From Halorussus rarus (lineage in GTDB: Archaea > Halobacteriota > Halobacteria > Halobacteriales > Haladaptataceae): a stretch of 64,000 bases of DNA. A model generated the notes under the pieces. It ran no database searches. It was not told where the DNA came from and was given only the letters and a program-made list of their open reading frames with translations. Below, piece after piece: positions 7,927 to 15,457 of this stretch (its first letter is position 1; each line of letters begins with the position of its first letter). The position numbers and the translations under genes were made by a program. The DNA lies in NCBI RefSeq assembly GCF_003369835.1, contig NZ_QPMJ01000002.1, positions 558,001 to 622,000 on the forward strand, read 5' to 3'.

Positions 7927-9363
7927 TCAGAACAGCGGTTCGCCCTTCGTCTCGCGGCCGAACGCGAGGACGACCAGGCCGCCGAGGACGAAGGCGACCG
8001 CCAGCGGCGCGAGCGCCGCGAGGTAGCCGACGTCGACCAGCGCGCCCGCCAGGATGGGGCCGACGACCGCGCCGATCTTGCCGACGCCGCCCGCGAACCC
8101 GTTGCCGGTGCCCCTGACCTCGGTGGGGAACAGCTCGGGCGTGTAGGCGTAGATGGCGCCCCACGCGCCGAGGGTGAAGAAGCTGGCCGCGAGCAGGCCG
8201 CCGAAGAACGGCCAGAAGCCCGACAGCCCCGCCCCGAACAGCGAGACGTCGGGCATCGAGGCCGCGAAGACGAAGGTGAACAGCCCCGACAGGAGGAGGT
8301 AGCTCCCGAGCGTGGGCTTGCGGCCGACCTTCTCGACCAGGTAGGCCGCGCTGAAGTAGCCCGGGAACTGGACCAGCCCGATGAGCAGGAAGTAGACGTA
8401 CAGGCCCTCGACCGTCAGGCCTCCCAGCGAGAAGTCCCCGACCACGCCGGCAGCGCCGACCGTGTCCGGCAGCCAGATGAACACGCCGTAGTAGCCGAAG
8501 TTGACCGCGAACCACGCCGCCGCGATCATGGCCGTGCGCTTGCGGAGGTCGGACTCGAACAGCCGGCCGTAGCCCGCGGAGGAGCCGGTGTCGACCGACT
8601 CGGCCGAGATGGGCGTGAACTCCTCGCCGTTCTCCTCGGCGATGGCCCGGATGCGGTCGTTGGCGCCCTCGATGTCGCCCTTCTGCGCGAGGTAGTACGG
8701 GGTCTCCCGGAGCTGGCTCCGGATGACGAACACGAGCAGCGCCGGGAACGCCGCGCTGGCGAACAGGAGCCGCCAGCCCGCGACGTCGCCGAGGACGGGG
8801 ACCGCGACGGTGCCGGCGGGACCGGCGAGCGCCGAGAGGAACAGCCAGGCCAGCACGACCGCGAACACGTTGCCCAGCGGCCAGAACGCGTCGAGGTAGA
8901 CCAGGTAGCGCCCGCGCCGGTCGGTCGGCAGGTGCTCGGAGAGGTAGGAGGTGTCGACCGCGAGCGCGCCGCCCAGCCCCACGCCCGTCAGGAATCGGAG
9001 CGCGAACCCGGAGTAGAAGCCGGTGGCGAACGCGGTCAGGCCGGCGAACACCGAGTAGGTCAGCACGGTCCACTGGAAGGCGTCGATGCGGCCGCGCTCG
9101 TCGGCGTACCGGCCCCACGCCCAGTTGCCGATGATCATGCCCATCAGGCTCGCACTCCCCAGGAGGCCGGCGCTCAGCCCCGACAGGCCCCAGGCCGAGA
9201 TGAGGACCGGGAGGGTGAAGCTGATGATGATGACCTCCATCCCGTCGAACGCCCACGCGCTCCCGCAGATGGCGAGCAGGCGGCGGTGGAACCGACCGAC
9301 AGGAATCCGGTCCATCACCTGCGAGACGGTCACCCGCTCTTCTGTTCCGACTGCGTCTGCCAT
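7927..9363 (-). CDS. major facilitator superfamily transporter (sugar/aromatic-acid symporter type)
   Basis: This 478-residue protein has 12 predicted membrane helices. The loop 2-3 signature is GNWAWGRYADERGRIDAF, with the typical G...D.xGR spacing, and RFLTGVGLGGALAVDTSYLSE is the family's helix 4 motif. The central loop (~215-255) is polar. The repeat signature in the second half is LVEKVGRKPT, then ELFPTEVRGTGNGF, typical of the metabolite:H+ symporter, SV2-like and aromatic-acid branches. The substrate is unknown. A TATA-like box (ttataaat, minus strand) lies only ~10 bases before the ATG at 9363, so translation may start a little downstream (GTG at 9333 or ATG at 9315). It diverges from rps8e. 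Confidence 0.85.
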   Translation of the reverse strand: MADAVGTEERVTVSQVMDRIPVGRFHRRLLAICGSAWAFDGMEVIIISFTLPVLISAWGLSGLSAGLLGSASLMGMIIGNWAWGRYADERGRIDAFQWTVLTYSVFAGLTAFATGFYSGFALRFLTGVGLGGALAVDTSYLSEHLPTDRRGRYLVYLDAFWPLGNVFAVVLAWLFLSALAGPAGTVAVPVLGDVAGWRLLFASAAFPALLVFVIRSQLRETPYYLAQKGDIEGANDRIRAIAEENGEEFTPISAESVDTGSSAGYGRLFESDLRKRTAMIAAAWFAVNFGYYGVFIWLPDTVGAAGVVGDFSLGGLTVEGLYVYFLLIGLVQFPGYFSAAYLVEKVGRKPTLGSYLLLSGLFTFVFAASMPDVSLFGAGLSGFWPFFGGLLAASFFTLGAWGAIYAYTPELFPTEVRGTGNGFAGGVGKIGAVVGPILAGALVDVGYLAALAPLAVAFVLGGLVVLAFGRETKGEPLF

Positions 9364-9581
9364 GATTTATAACACCCGTCGGAGAATGTCCGTATCGAAC
9401 GTACTTAAGAGTGAGGAATTTAGGCAACAGTGACCGGTATTGGAGAATAATTTTCTTCAATTCCTGCGGTCGATATCCGTCGCCGTTCTCTCACCCGGTC
9501 TGTGTCCACGTCGCCGAACTGGGGTCGCCGACCGATTCCGGGGGCCAGCGACGACCCGTCTCCGGCGAGCGCGAAAGGCTG

Positions 9582-9589
9582 GATATAAG
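9582..9589 (+). promoter_or_regulatory. TATA box of rps8e
   Basis: The octamer gatataag is centred about 29 bases before the rps8e ATG at 9615. The sequence between box and start is short, so the transcript is probably leaderless or carries only a few bases. This is one of the clearest archaeal core promoters in the window. The rest of 9364-9581 holds an A/T-rich stretch near 9400-9460 but no gene that I can support. Confidence 0.65.
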
Positions 9590-9614
9590 TACGCCCGTAG
9601 CCGAATTCAGGGGT

Positions 9615-9992
9615 ATGAAGGACCAAGGCGGTTCCACGCGCAAGCGCACCGGCGGCCGACTCCGACCCTCCCACAAGAAGAAGAAGCACGAACTGGGCCG
9701 CGAGCCCACCGAGACCACGGTCGGCGAGACCCGACTCCGGACCACCGATGCCCGGGGCAACACCCAGAAGGTCCGCGCGCTCTCGACGAACGTGGCCAGC
9801 GTCGCCGTCGACGGCGAGACCGTCGAGGCCGAGATCGAGGACGTCGCCGAGAACGACGCCAACCCCAACTACGTCCGGCGGAACATCGTCACCAAGGGCG
9901 CCATCATCGAGACCAGCGAGGGTCGCGCCCGCGTCACCTCCCGCCCCGGCCAGACCGGCAACGTGAACGCGGTCCTCGTCGACGAGGAGTAG
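9615..9992 (+). CDS. rps8e: 30S ribosomal protein S8e
   Basis: This 125-residue protein begins MKDQGGSTRKRTGGRLRP and continues with KKKKHELGREPTET, then VRALSTNVASV, NPNYVRRNIVTKGAIIET and the closing RPGQTGNVNAVLVDEE. These are the recognised landmarks of archaeal S8e, and the length is normal. It is a primary small-subunit protein with a basic N-terminal tail unusual in this acidic proteome. The start at 9615 is chosen because longer in-frame versions add sequence unlike S8e and the TATA box sits 29 bases upstream. It is monocistronic here and converges with radB. Confidence 0.95.
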   Translation: MKDQGGSTRKRTGGRLRPSHKKKKHELGREPTETTVGETRLRTTDARGNTQKVRALSTNVASVAVDGETVEAEIEDVAENDANPNYVRRNIVTKGAIIETSEGRARVTSRPGQTGNVNAVLVDEE

Positions 9993-10035
9993 ACGTCCGG
10001 CTGTTTTCCGCGAAGGAGTACCCAGAACTGCCCGC

Positions 10036-10752
10036 TCAGGGCATCCCGTCGTCCGCGCCTTCGAGCCCCGAGTCCGTGATCCGGAACTGGACCTTCTCGC
10101 CCGCGGGCTTGGCGCGGTGCTTCTCGAGGGTCGCCCGGCGGTTGCCGCCGCGGAACCGGTCGACGCGGACCACCGTTCCGGTCCAGTGTTCGAGGGTGTG
10201 GCCCCCGAGCGGGCGGGCGCGGTCGCTGTCGGGGTCGGTGTACACCTGGTTCGTGAGCACGACCGCGAGGTCGTGCCTGCGCGCCAGCGACAGCAGGTGG
10301 GTGACCTGGCTGGCGACCTCCCGGAGCGCCTCGCCGCCCTCCTCGTCCTCGGCGCGCTCGAGCCGGTAGAAGCCGGTCGCGCTGTCGAGCACCACGAGGT
10401 CTGCCCGCTCGGCGAGCTCGGAACTGTCCCGGACCGCCTCCTCCTGCTCGTCGAAGTCGTAGGCCTCCTTGACGATGATGCGGGAGGTCAGGTCCTCGAC
10501 GTCGTCCGCGCCGCTCGCGGCGTCCGCGCGGGCCTCGGCGACCTGCTGGAACCGCGACAGCGACAGCCCCTCGGTGTCGATGTACACCGCGGTGCCGCCC
10601 CCGGCCGCGACCTCGACCGCCGCCCCGAGCGCGACGTTGGTCTTGCCGGCGGCCGGCGGGCCGTACACCTGCGTGACGGTCCCGGCCTCGAATCCGCCGC
10701 CCAGCAGGTCGTCGAGCGGCCCGCACCCGGTCGGAATGGCCTCTTCGTTCAC
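10036..10752 (-). CDS. radB: DNA repair and recombination protein RadB
   Basis: This 238-residue RecA/RadA-fold ATPase lacks the N-terminal helix-hairpin-helix domain of RadA, which is what separates RadB. It starts EEAIPTGCGPLDDLLGGGFE. Walker A is GPPAAGKTN (residues ~31-39), and Walker B is ADLVVLDSATGFY. The loop LAVVLTNQVYTDPDS and the C-terminal HTLEHWTGTVVRVDRFRGG are conserved. RadB is a RadA paralogue that helps RadA in homologous recombination. The length is typical (~220-240). It is transcribed away from the amino-acid-type binding protein gene at 10957. Confidence 0.93.
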   Translation of the reverse strand: MNEEAIPTGCGPLDDLLGGGFEAGTVTQVYGPPAAGKTNVALGAAVEVAAGGGTAVYIDTEGLSLSRFQQVAEARADAASGADDVEDLTSRIIVKEAYDFDEQEEAVRDSSELAERADLVVLDSATGFYRLERAEDEEGGEALREVASQVTHLLSLARRHDLAVVLTNQVYTDPDSDRARPLGGHTLEHWTGTVVRVDRFRGGNRRATLEKHRAKPAGEKVQFRITDSGLEGADDGMP

Positions 10753-10956
10753 GACCGCCGGTTGGAGCTACCCCGCCAAAAGCCTCCGGATTCGCGCCAG
10801 CGTCCCCGCGACCGGCGCGCGGTTCCGGCCGCGGGTCGGTCGGAGCGCGTCGCTGCGAGCCCGGTTTCCTCGGAATTGACGGGACGTAAAACTATTCGTT
10901 CGCGAGGTATTGATAACCGGTAACAATAACCATGGCGGCGGAGAGATTTGGTTCGC

Positions 10957-12261
10957 ATGTCGGGGGAAACCAGACGAACGCGGAGAACGTACTTGAAAAC
11001 GCTCGGCGTCGCGGGGGCCGCCGGGCTCGGGGGCCTGGCGAGCGCCGGGTCGGCCGTCGGTCGGCAGGGCGGCCCGATTCCGATGGGGTCGCTCGTGCCC
11101 GTGACCGGGTCGGCGAGCCCGTACGGCGAGGGGATGCAGCGGGCGGTCAACATCGCCGTCAGCGACGTGAACGACGCCGGCGGGCCGCTCGACCGACAGA
11201 TAAGCATGTCGAACCGGGACAGCGAGACCCAGCCGAGTCGCGCGGTCGTGAAGCTCCGGAGCCTCATCAGCGAGAGCGGCATCGTCGGGTTCGTCGGCGC
11301 GTTCTCGAGCGGGGTCTCGACCACGCTCGCGCCGGTCGCGGCCGACAGCAGGGTGATGGAGGTGAGCCACGGCAGCACCAGCCCGGTGCTCGCCGAGGCG
11401 GGCTACCGCGACGGGGTGAAGTACTTCGCGCGCACCTCGCCCAACGACGCCCAGCAGGGCATCGTGATGGCGCGCGCGATGGAGAACCAGGTCGGCGCGA
11501 GCACGGTGGCGTTCCTCCACGTCGACAACCCGTACGGCGCGGGTCTCGCCGAGAAGGCCAGCCAGGCGTTCGGCGGCGAGACGACCGCGATGGTCGGGTA
11601 CGGCCAGGACACGACCGACTTCACCTCGACGCTGGACAGCGTGTTCGCCGACGACCCGGACGCGGTCGGGTTCATCGGCTACCCGGGCAACGCCCGGACC
11701 ATCTTCCGGCAGTGGTCGAACGGCGGCTACGGCGGCCAGTGGGTGCTCAGCGAGGCCGTCAACTCTCCGGAGTTCATCAGCAGCATGAGCGACGTCCTGG
11801 AGGGGATGTACCTCGCGTCGCCGAGCCCGGAGTCGACCGAGGGCCGGTCGCGCTACCTGGAGAAGATCGGCGACGCCAACACCCTGTTCGCGCCCCACGC
11901 CTACGACGCGCTGTTCCTGCAGGCGCTCGCCATCGAGAAGGCGGGCGAGGCGTCCGGAACGGCCATCGCGCGGAACATCCGGTCGGTGTCGCGGCCGCCG
12001 GGGACGAACGTCACGGTCGGTGAGTTCCAGCGTGCGAAGGAGCTACTGGGGAACGGCGAGCAGATCAACTATCAGGGCGCGTCGAGCCCGGTCGACCTGA
12101 ACGAGCGGCTCGAACCCCTCAACCGGTTCGCGCTGCTCCGCATCTCGGGCGGGGAGACCGAGACGGTCGAGACCATCCCGCGGTCGTTCTTCGAGGGGAG
12201 GCTGTACGAGGACGGCGGGACGACGACCACCGCAGGGACGTCGACTACGACGAGTTCCTGA
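10957..12261 (+). CDS. Tat-exported ABC transporter substrate-binding protein (branched-chain amino acid / LivJ type)
   Basis: The start is taken at the ATG 10957 (MSGETRRTRRTYLKTLGVAG), which puts the twin-arginine motif RRTYLK near the N-terminus; a TTG three codons upstream is possible. The mature part is a type I periplasmic-binding fold: PIPMGSLVPVTGSASPYGEGMQRA, then DSETQPSRAVVKLRSLISE and IVGFVGAFSSGVS. These match the LivJ/leucine-binding group, which binds amino acids, amides or urea at the cell surface. The C-terminus is a Thr-rich tail. No liv permease or ATPase genes flank it: radB is upstream and a small zinc-site gene downstream. It is therefore an orphan binding protein or works with components elsewhere. 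Confidence 0.85.
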   Translation: MSGETRRTRRTYLKTLGVAGAAGLGGLASAGSAVGRQGGPIPMGSLVPVTGSASPYGEGMQRAVNIAVSDVNDAGGPLDRQISMSNRDSETQPSRAVVKLRSLISESGIVGFVGAFSSGVSTTLAPVAADSRVMEVSHGSTSPVLAEAGYRDGVKYFARTSPNDAQQGIVMARAMENQVGASTVAFLHVDNPYGAGLAEKASQAFGGETTAMVGYGQDTTDFTSTLDSVFADDPDAVGFIGYPGNARTIFRQWSNGGYGGQWVLSEAVNSPEFISSMSDVLEGMYLASPSPESTEGRSRYLEKIGDANTLFAPHAYDALFLQALAIEKAGEASGTAIARNIRSVSRPPGTNVTVGEFQRAKELLGNGEQINYQGASSPVDLNERLEPLNRFALLRISGGETETVETIPRSFFEGRLYEDGGTTTTAGTSTTTSS

Positions 12262-12512
12262 GCGACGGCCTCGCTTCGCGGGCGTCGAACGCGTCGAGTG
12301 CGTCGGGGACGTCGGTCGCGCAGGGCGACGACCGGACATCTCGCGAACGGACCGAGGCGGCGTCACTGGAGTCTGTCGCGGGTGACGACCGGATTTCAGC
12401 GTCCGGGCCGCTCGCCGGATCTCTCCGTTCGCTTTGGTGTCGCGATGCCGGTACTGCGGCCCCAGTCGGCGAGAATGGTAATCGAATCAACTACTATCGT
12501 ATTATTTTATAT

Positions 12513-12519
12513 TATATAA
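12513..12519 (+). promoter_or_regulatory. TATA box of the small zinc-site gene
   Basis: The heptamer tatataa lies in an A/T-rich island (12497-12520) that contrasts strongly with the surrounding GC-rich DNA. Its centre is 23 bases before the ATG at 12539, so the transcript should be leaderless. The remainder of 12262-12512 holds no gene that I can support. Confidence 0.65.
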
Positions 12520-12538
12520 CCTTGTTACTCTGTCTAGC

Positions 12539-12685
12539 ATGATAGTCGCGACCGTGCTCGAATGCCCCCAGTGTTCCGAGGAGCATCAGGCGGAGTTCAC
12601 GGGGCGGCTCGTCGACGGCGACGGGGTGTGGCGGATGCGGTGCTGCGGCGCGCTCGCCGACGGGCCGCACCCGGAAGCAGGGTGA
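12539..12685 (+). CDS. 48-residue Cys-rich protein, probable zinc-binding
   Basis: This short gene reads MIVATVLECPQCSEEHQAEF and ends at the TGA 12683-12685. It carries one CPQC knuckle (Cys9, Cys12) and a second cysteine pair (RCC, Cys35-Cys36) that could complete a four-ligand zinc site. Small CPxC-type zinc proteins are frequent in haloarchaea, and several are known regulators or stress factors; this one cannot be assigned further. A strong TATA island 23 bases before the ATG supports real expression. Codon use is haloarchaeal, with G/C in nearly every third position. It lies alone between the orphan binding protein and the RuvC-fold gene. Confidence 0.6.
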   Translation: MIVATVLECPQCSEEHQAEFTGRLVDGDGVWRMRCCGALADGPHPEAG

Positions 12686-12847
12686 CCGGCGCGACGTCGG
12701 CGAGTCGCAGGACGGGGGGCGGTCCACGCCCCGCCGGAACCGACGGACCGGCCGGAAGCGGTCAGTCGACGCGAGAACCCCGTTCGAGGCGGACGCCCGC
12801 GGGCCGAGGCAGATGCACTTTTCATCCCCGGCGGCCAAGCGCGAGCC

Positions 12848-13642
12848 GTGACAGTCGTCGTCGCCACAGCCGACTTCGAGGTGTACCACGGGGTGGTCAA
12901 CGAACTGCGCGAGCGGGGCGTGACCTTCACCACGGTCGAGCCCGGCGACCCCCTGCCGGACGGCGCGACGGTGCTGATTCGCGCCGAGAGCGACGAGGAC
13001 ACTCCGGAAACGGACCACGACGATGACACCTCCGAGATCGAGCGCGACGACGACGCCAACGCCGCCGACGTGGAGACGGTCGTCGCCGACCCCGACGACC
13101 CGCGCTTCGCGGTCGACGAGGCGCTGGCCCGCCTCCGGGGCGGCGAGGGCCGGACCGTCGTCGGCGTCGACCCCGGCACGCGACCCGGCATCGCGGTGCT
13201 CTCGGGCGACGTGGTGGTCGCGGCGTTCCACGTTCCGCTGGCCGACGTGGCCGAGACGGTCCGGCGGGAAGTGGCCGACGCAGTCGACCCCGTGGTCCGC
13301 ATCGGCGACGGCGCCCGGCTCCAGGGCGCCCAGCTGGTGCGGGAACTCGAGGACGTACCCGTCGAACTCGTCGACGAGACCGGGACAACCCCGTACCTCG
13401 GGACCGGAGCTCGGGGCATGGGCGACGTGCTGGCCGCGGTGAACATCGCCCGGCTGGAGGGCGAGCGGGTCGAGGGCCGGGACGTGGAACCGACCGCCGG
13501 CGAGCTGCAGGTCATCAAGAACCGGTCTCGCGAGCGGGCCGACGACAACCGCGAGATAGACGAGGAGCTGGCCCGGCGCGTGGCGGCCGGCGACCTGACG
13601 CTGGAGGAGGCGATGGACGAGCACCGGAACGGGGAGACGTGA
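12848..13642 (+). CDS. RuvC/RNase H-fold-like protein, function unknown
   Basis: This 264-residue protein starts at a GTG (VVVATADFEVYHGVV). An N-terminal ~55-residue α/β piece is followed by an acidic insert (residues ~52-75, almost all Asp/Glu/Thr). The central domain opens with RTVVGVDPGTRPGIAVLSGD, which is the first strand and Asp-containing loop of RuvC-like resolvase folds. Later DVVVAAFHVPLADV and VRIGDGARLQGAQLV give alternating strands, then a helical C-terminus (INIARLEGERVEGRDVEPT region). Whether it is a nuclease is open: I see the first Asp, but I cannot place all the other catalytic acidic residues. It is monocistronic and converges with larC. Confidence 0.65.
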   Translation: MTVVVATADFEVYHGVVNELRERGVTFTTVEPGDPLPDGATVLIRAESDEDTPETDHDDDTSEIERDDDANAADVETVVADPDDPRFAVDEALARLRGGEGRTVVGVDPGTRPGIAVLSGDVVVAAFHVPLADVAETVRREVADAVDPVVRIGDGARLQGAQLVRELEDVPVELVDETGTTPYLGTGARGMGDVLAAVNIARLEGERVEGRDVEPTAGELQVIKNRSRERADDNREIDEELARRVAAGDLTLEEAMDEHRNGET

Positions 13643-13692
13643 TCAGGCTGTCGCGACTGTGGTAGAGAGATAGTAGGTTTTCGTACTGGCGC

Positions 13693-15111
13693 CTACTCGT
13701 CTCTAGCCGCGCGCTCGGCCCGCCGCATGACCTCGCGGACCGGCACGCCCGCCTCCGACGCGACCGCGGCGCAGTCGTCGTACTCCGCGCTCACGTCGTA
13801 CACCTCGCCCGCGTCGTCGCTGGCGAGCTTCGCGTCGACCTCGTAGCGCCCGCCGTCGATGTCGACGACGACCGTCTCGATCGTTCTGTCGGCGATCCAG
13901 CGGTGGGTCGCGCCGGTCTGGCGGACCCCGAGCGTGCCGGTCTCCTCGGCGAGTCGGCGCGCGACCCGCCGGGCGTCGTCGGGCTTGCAGACGACCCTGA
14001 CGAGGTGGCCAGGCCGGGACTTCTTCATCGTGAGCGGGACGACCGAGACGTCCCGGGCGCCGACCGCCGCCAGCGAGTCGTGGAGGCCGCCGAGCAACTC
14101 CGGCGACGCGTCGTCGAGGTTGGTCTCGAGGACCGCCACGTCGTCGTGGACCAGGTCCCCGGACGGCCCGGTCGCGGTCGCCGTTTCGCCCTCCTCGTCG
14201 CCGGGCGCCTCGCTCTCGCCGACCATCGCCCGGAGGACGTTCGGGTGGTCGGGGAAGTCGTACCCGCCGGCGCCGTAGCCCGAGGCGTCGACCCGGAGCG
14301 CCGGCAGCGAGTCGACGCCATCGGCGAAGTGCGCGAGGATCGCCGCGCCGGTCGGGGTGAGCAGTTCGGCCTTCACGGGGCCGCCCCGGAGCGACCAGTC
14401 GGCGCGCTCGGCGATCTCGACCACCGCGGGCGTCGGGACCGGGTAGGTGCCGTGGCTCATCTCGACCGACCCGCCGCCGGTCGCGAGCGGCGTCGTGACG
14501 ACGCGCTCGGGGTCGAGGTCGTCGACGAGCAACGCGGCGCCCACCACGTCCGCGACGGCGTCGTCCGCGCCGACCTCGTGGAAGTGGGTCGATTCGAGGT
14601 CGGTGCCGTGGACGCCCGCCTCGGCCTCGCCCAGCACCTCGAAGACCGCCAGCGCGTCGGCCTCGACGGCGGCGGGGAGGGCCATCGACTCGACGAGGTC
14701 GACCACCTCGGGGTAGGTCCGGAGCGGTCCCGACCCCTCGGCGTGGGTGTGGTCGTGGTCCGAATCGTCGTGATGATGGCTGCCGTCGGCGTGGTCGTGA
14801 CCGTGTTCGTGGCCCTCGTGAGAGTGGTCGTGGGAGTGCTCGTGACTGGCGTCGTGGGAGCCCTCGTGCGAATGGTCGTCGTCGCGCGAACGGTCGGCTG
14901 TCTCCTCGCTTCCCTCGCTCTCGTCCGCCAGCAGCACCGAGACGGTCGTCGACGAGATGCCGTTCTTCAGGGTCTCGCCGACCTCGTAGCGCACCGGCAG
15001 GGTGTCCTCGACCGGGGTCAGCGCGTCGCGGTCGGCGCCGGCCGCGAGCAGGGCGGCGAGTAGCATGTCGCCGCTGGCGCCCATCCGACCGTCGAATGCG
15101 AGCGTCTTCAT
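13693..15111 (-). CDS. larC: nickel-pincer cofactor biosynthesis protein LarC
   Basis: I choose the ATG at 15109-15111 (MKTLAFDGRMGASGDM), which gives the canonical LarC N-terminus; a longer open frame upstream is not LarC-like. This 472-residue protein inserts nickel into the pincer cofactor of lactate racemase-type enzymes using CTP. Landmarks are the N-terminal GASGDMLLAALLAAGA, STHFHEVGADDAVADVVG, ATGGGSVEMSHGTYPVPTPA, LTPTGAAILA and, after a linker, ETNLDDASPELLGGL and TMKKSRPGHLV. In some bacteria larC is two frames joined by frameshifting; here it is one continuous frame. Residues 80-123 form an insert with 18 His, probably a nickel store or chelating loop. No larA, larB or larE lies in this window. 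Confidence 0.9.
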   Translation of the reverse strand: MKTLAFDGRMGASGDMLLAALLAAGADRDALTPVEDTLPVRYEVGETLKNGISSTTVSVLLADESEGSEETADRSRDDDHSHEGSHDASHEHSHDHSHEGHEHGHDHADGSHHHDDSDHDHTHAEGSGPLRTYPEVVDLVESMALPAAVEADALAVFEVLGEAEAGVHGTDLESTHFHEVGADDAVADVVGAALLVDDLDPERVVTTPLATGGGSVEMSHGTYPVPTPAVVEIAERADWSLRGGPVKAELLTPTGAAILAHFADGVDSLPALRVDASGYGAGGYDFPDHPNVLRAMVGESEAPGDEEGETATATGPSGDLVHDDVAVLETNLDDASPELLGGLHDSLAAVGARDVSVVPLTMKKSRPGHLVRVVCKPDDARRVARRLAEETGTLGVRQTGATHRWIADRTIETVVVDIDGGRYEVDAKLASDDAGEVYDVSAEYDDCAAVASEAGVPVREVMRRAERAARDE

Positions 15112-15457
15112 GGAGGGAAGTGGGTCGTACGCGGCGAAAAAGGCGGTGATTGTCGGCGTGGCCGGGCCGCCGGCGTTCGTGCCCGCGACTGCACTGGCGC
15201 GTCGGAGGCCGAACGCAGGCCGCCGGAAGACCCATGACCGTCCGGTCCCACCTGACGAGACGCATTCGGAACTCGACCGACGCGACCGGAAAGTACCCCC
15301 GAAGGCCAAACGGCTTTGTAGCGCGAACACGTATGCAAGGCCATAGCATGCGCCCCGCCGCGACGACTCCGTCGGCCGGTTCGCGACGTATCCCCGGTAG
15401 CAAAGGACTTATCCTTCGCGGGCGCGGACCGACAAACAATCCCCGTACTATCGAATC
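15112..15457. other. 346-base intergenic region between larC and cdc48
   Basis: No coding gene or RNA gene is supported here. The reading frames that cross it lack recognisable protein features and run out of the neighbouring genes. Near the right end are ggacttatcc (~15404) and gtactatcg (~15445), either of which could hold the cdc48 promoter. Because larC and cdc48 diverge, both promoters must lie inside this stretch. Confidence 0.5.

Noticed and set aside
5958-9372. Long plus-strand open frames across the permease, lipoprotein and MFS genes (up to 657 codons)
   Set aside because: They are mirror frames of GC-rich coding DNA; the minus strand gives clear membrane-protein and signal-peptide sequence.
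12298-12519. 73-codon plus-strand frame before the TATA island
   Set aside because: Arg/Ser-rich translation without features; it ends in the promoter of the 48-residue gene.
15112-15330. N-terminal extension of larC from an upstream ATG
   Set aside because: The added 73 residues do not resemble LarC, and the internal ATG at 15111 gives the canonical start.
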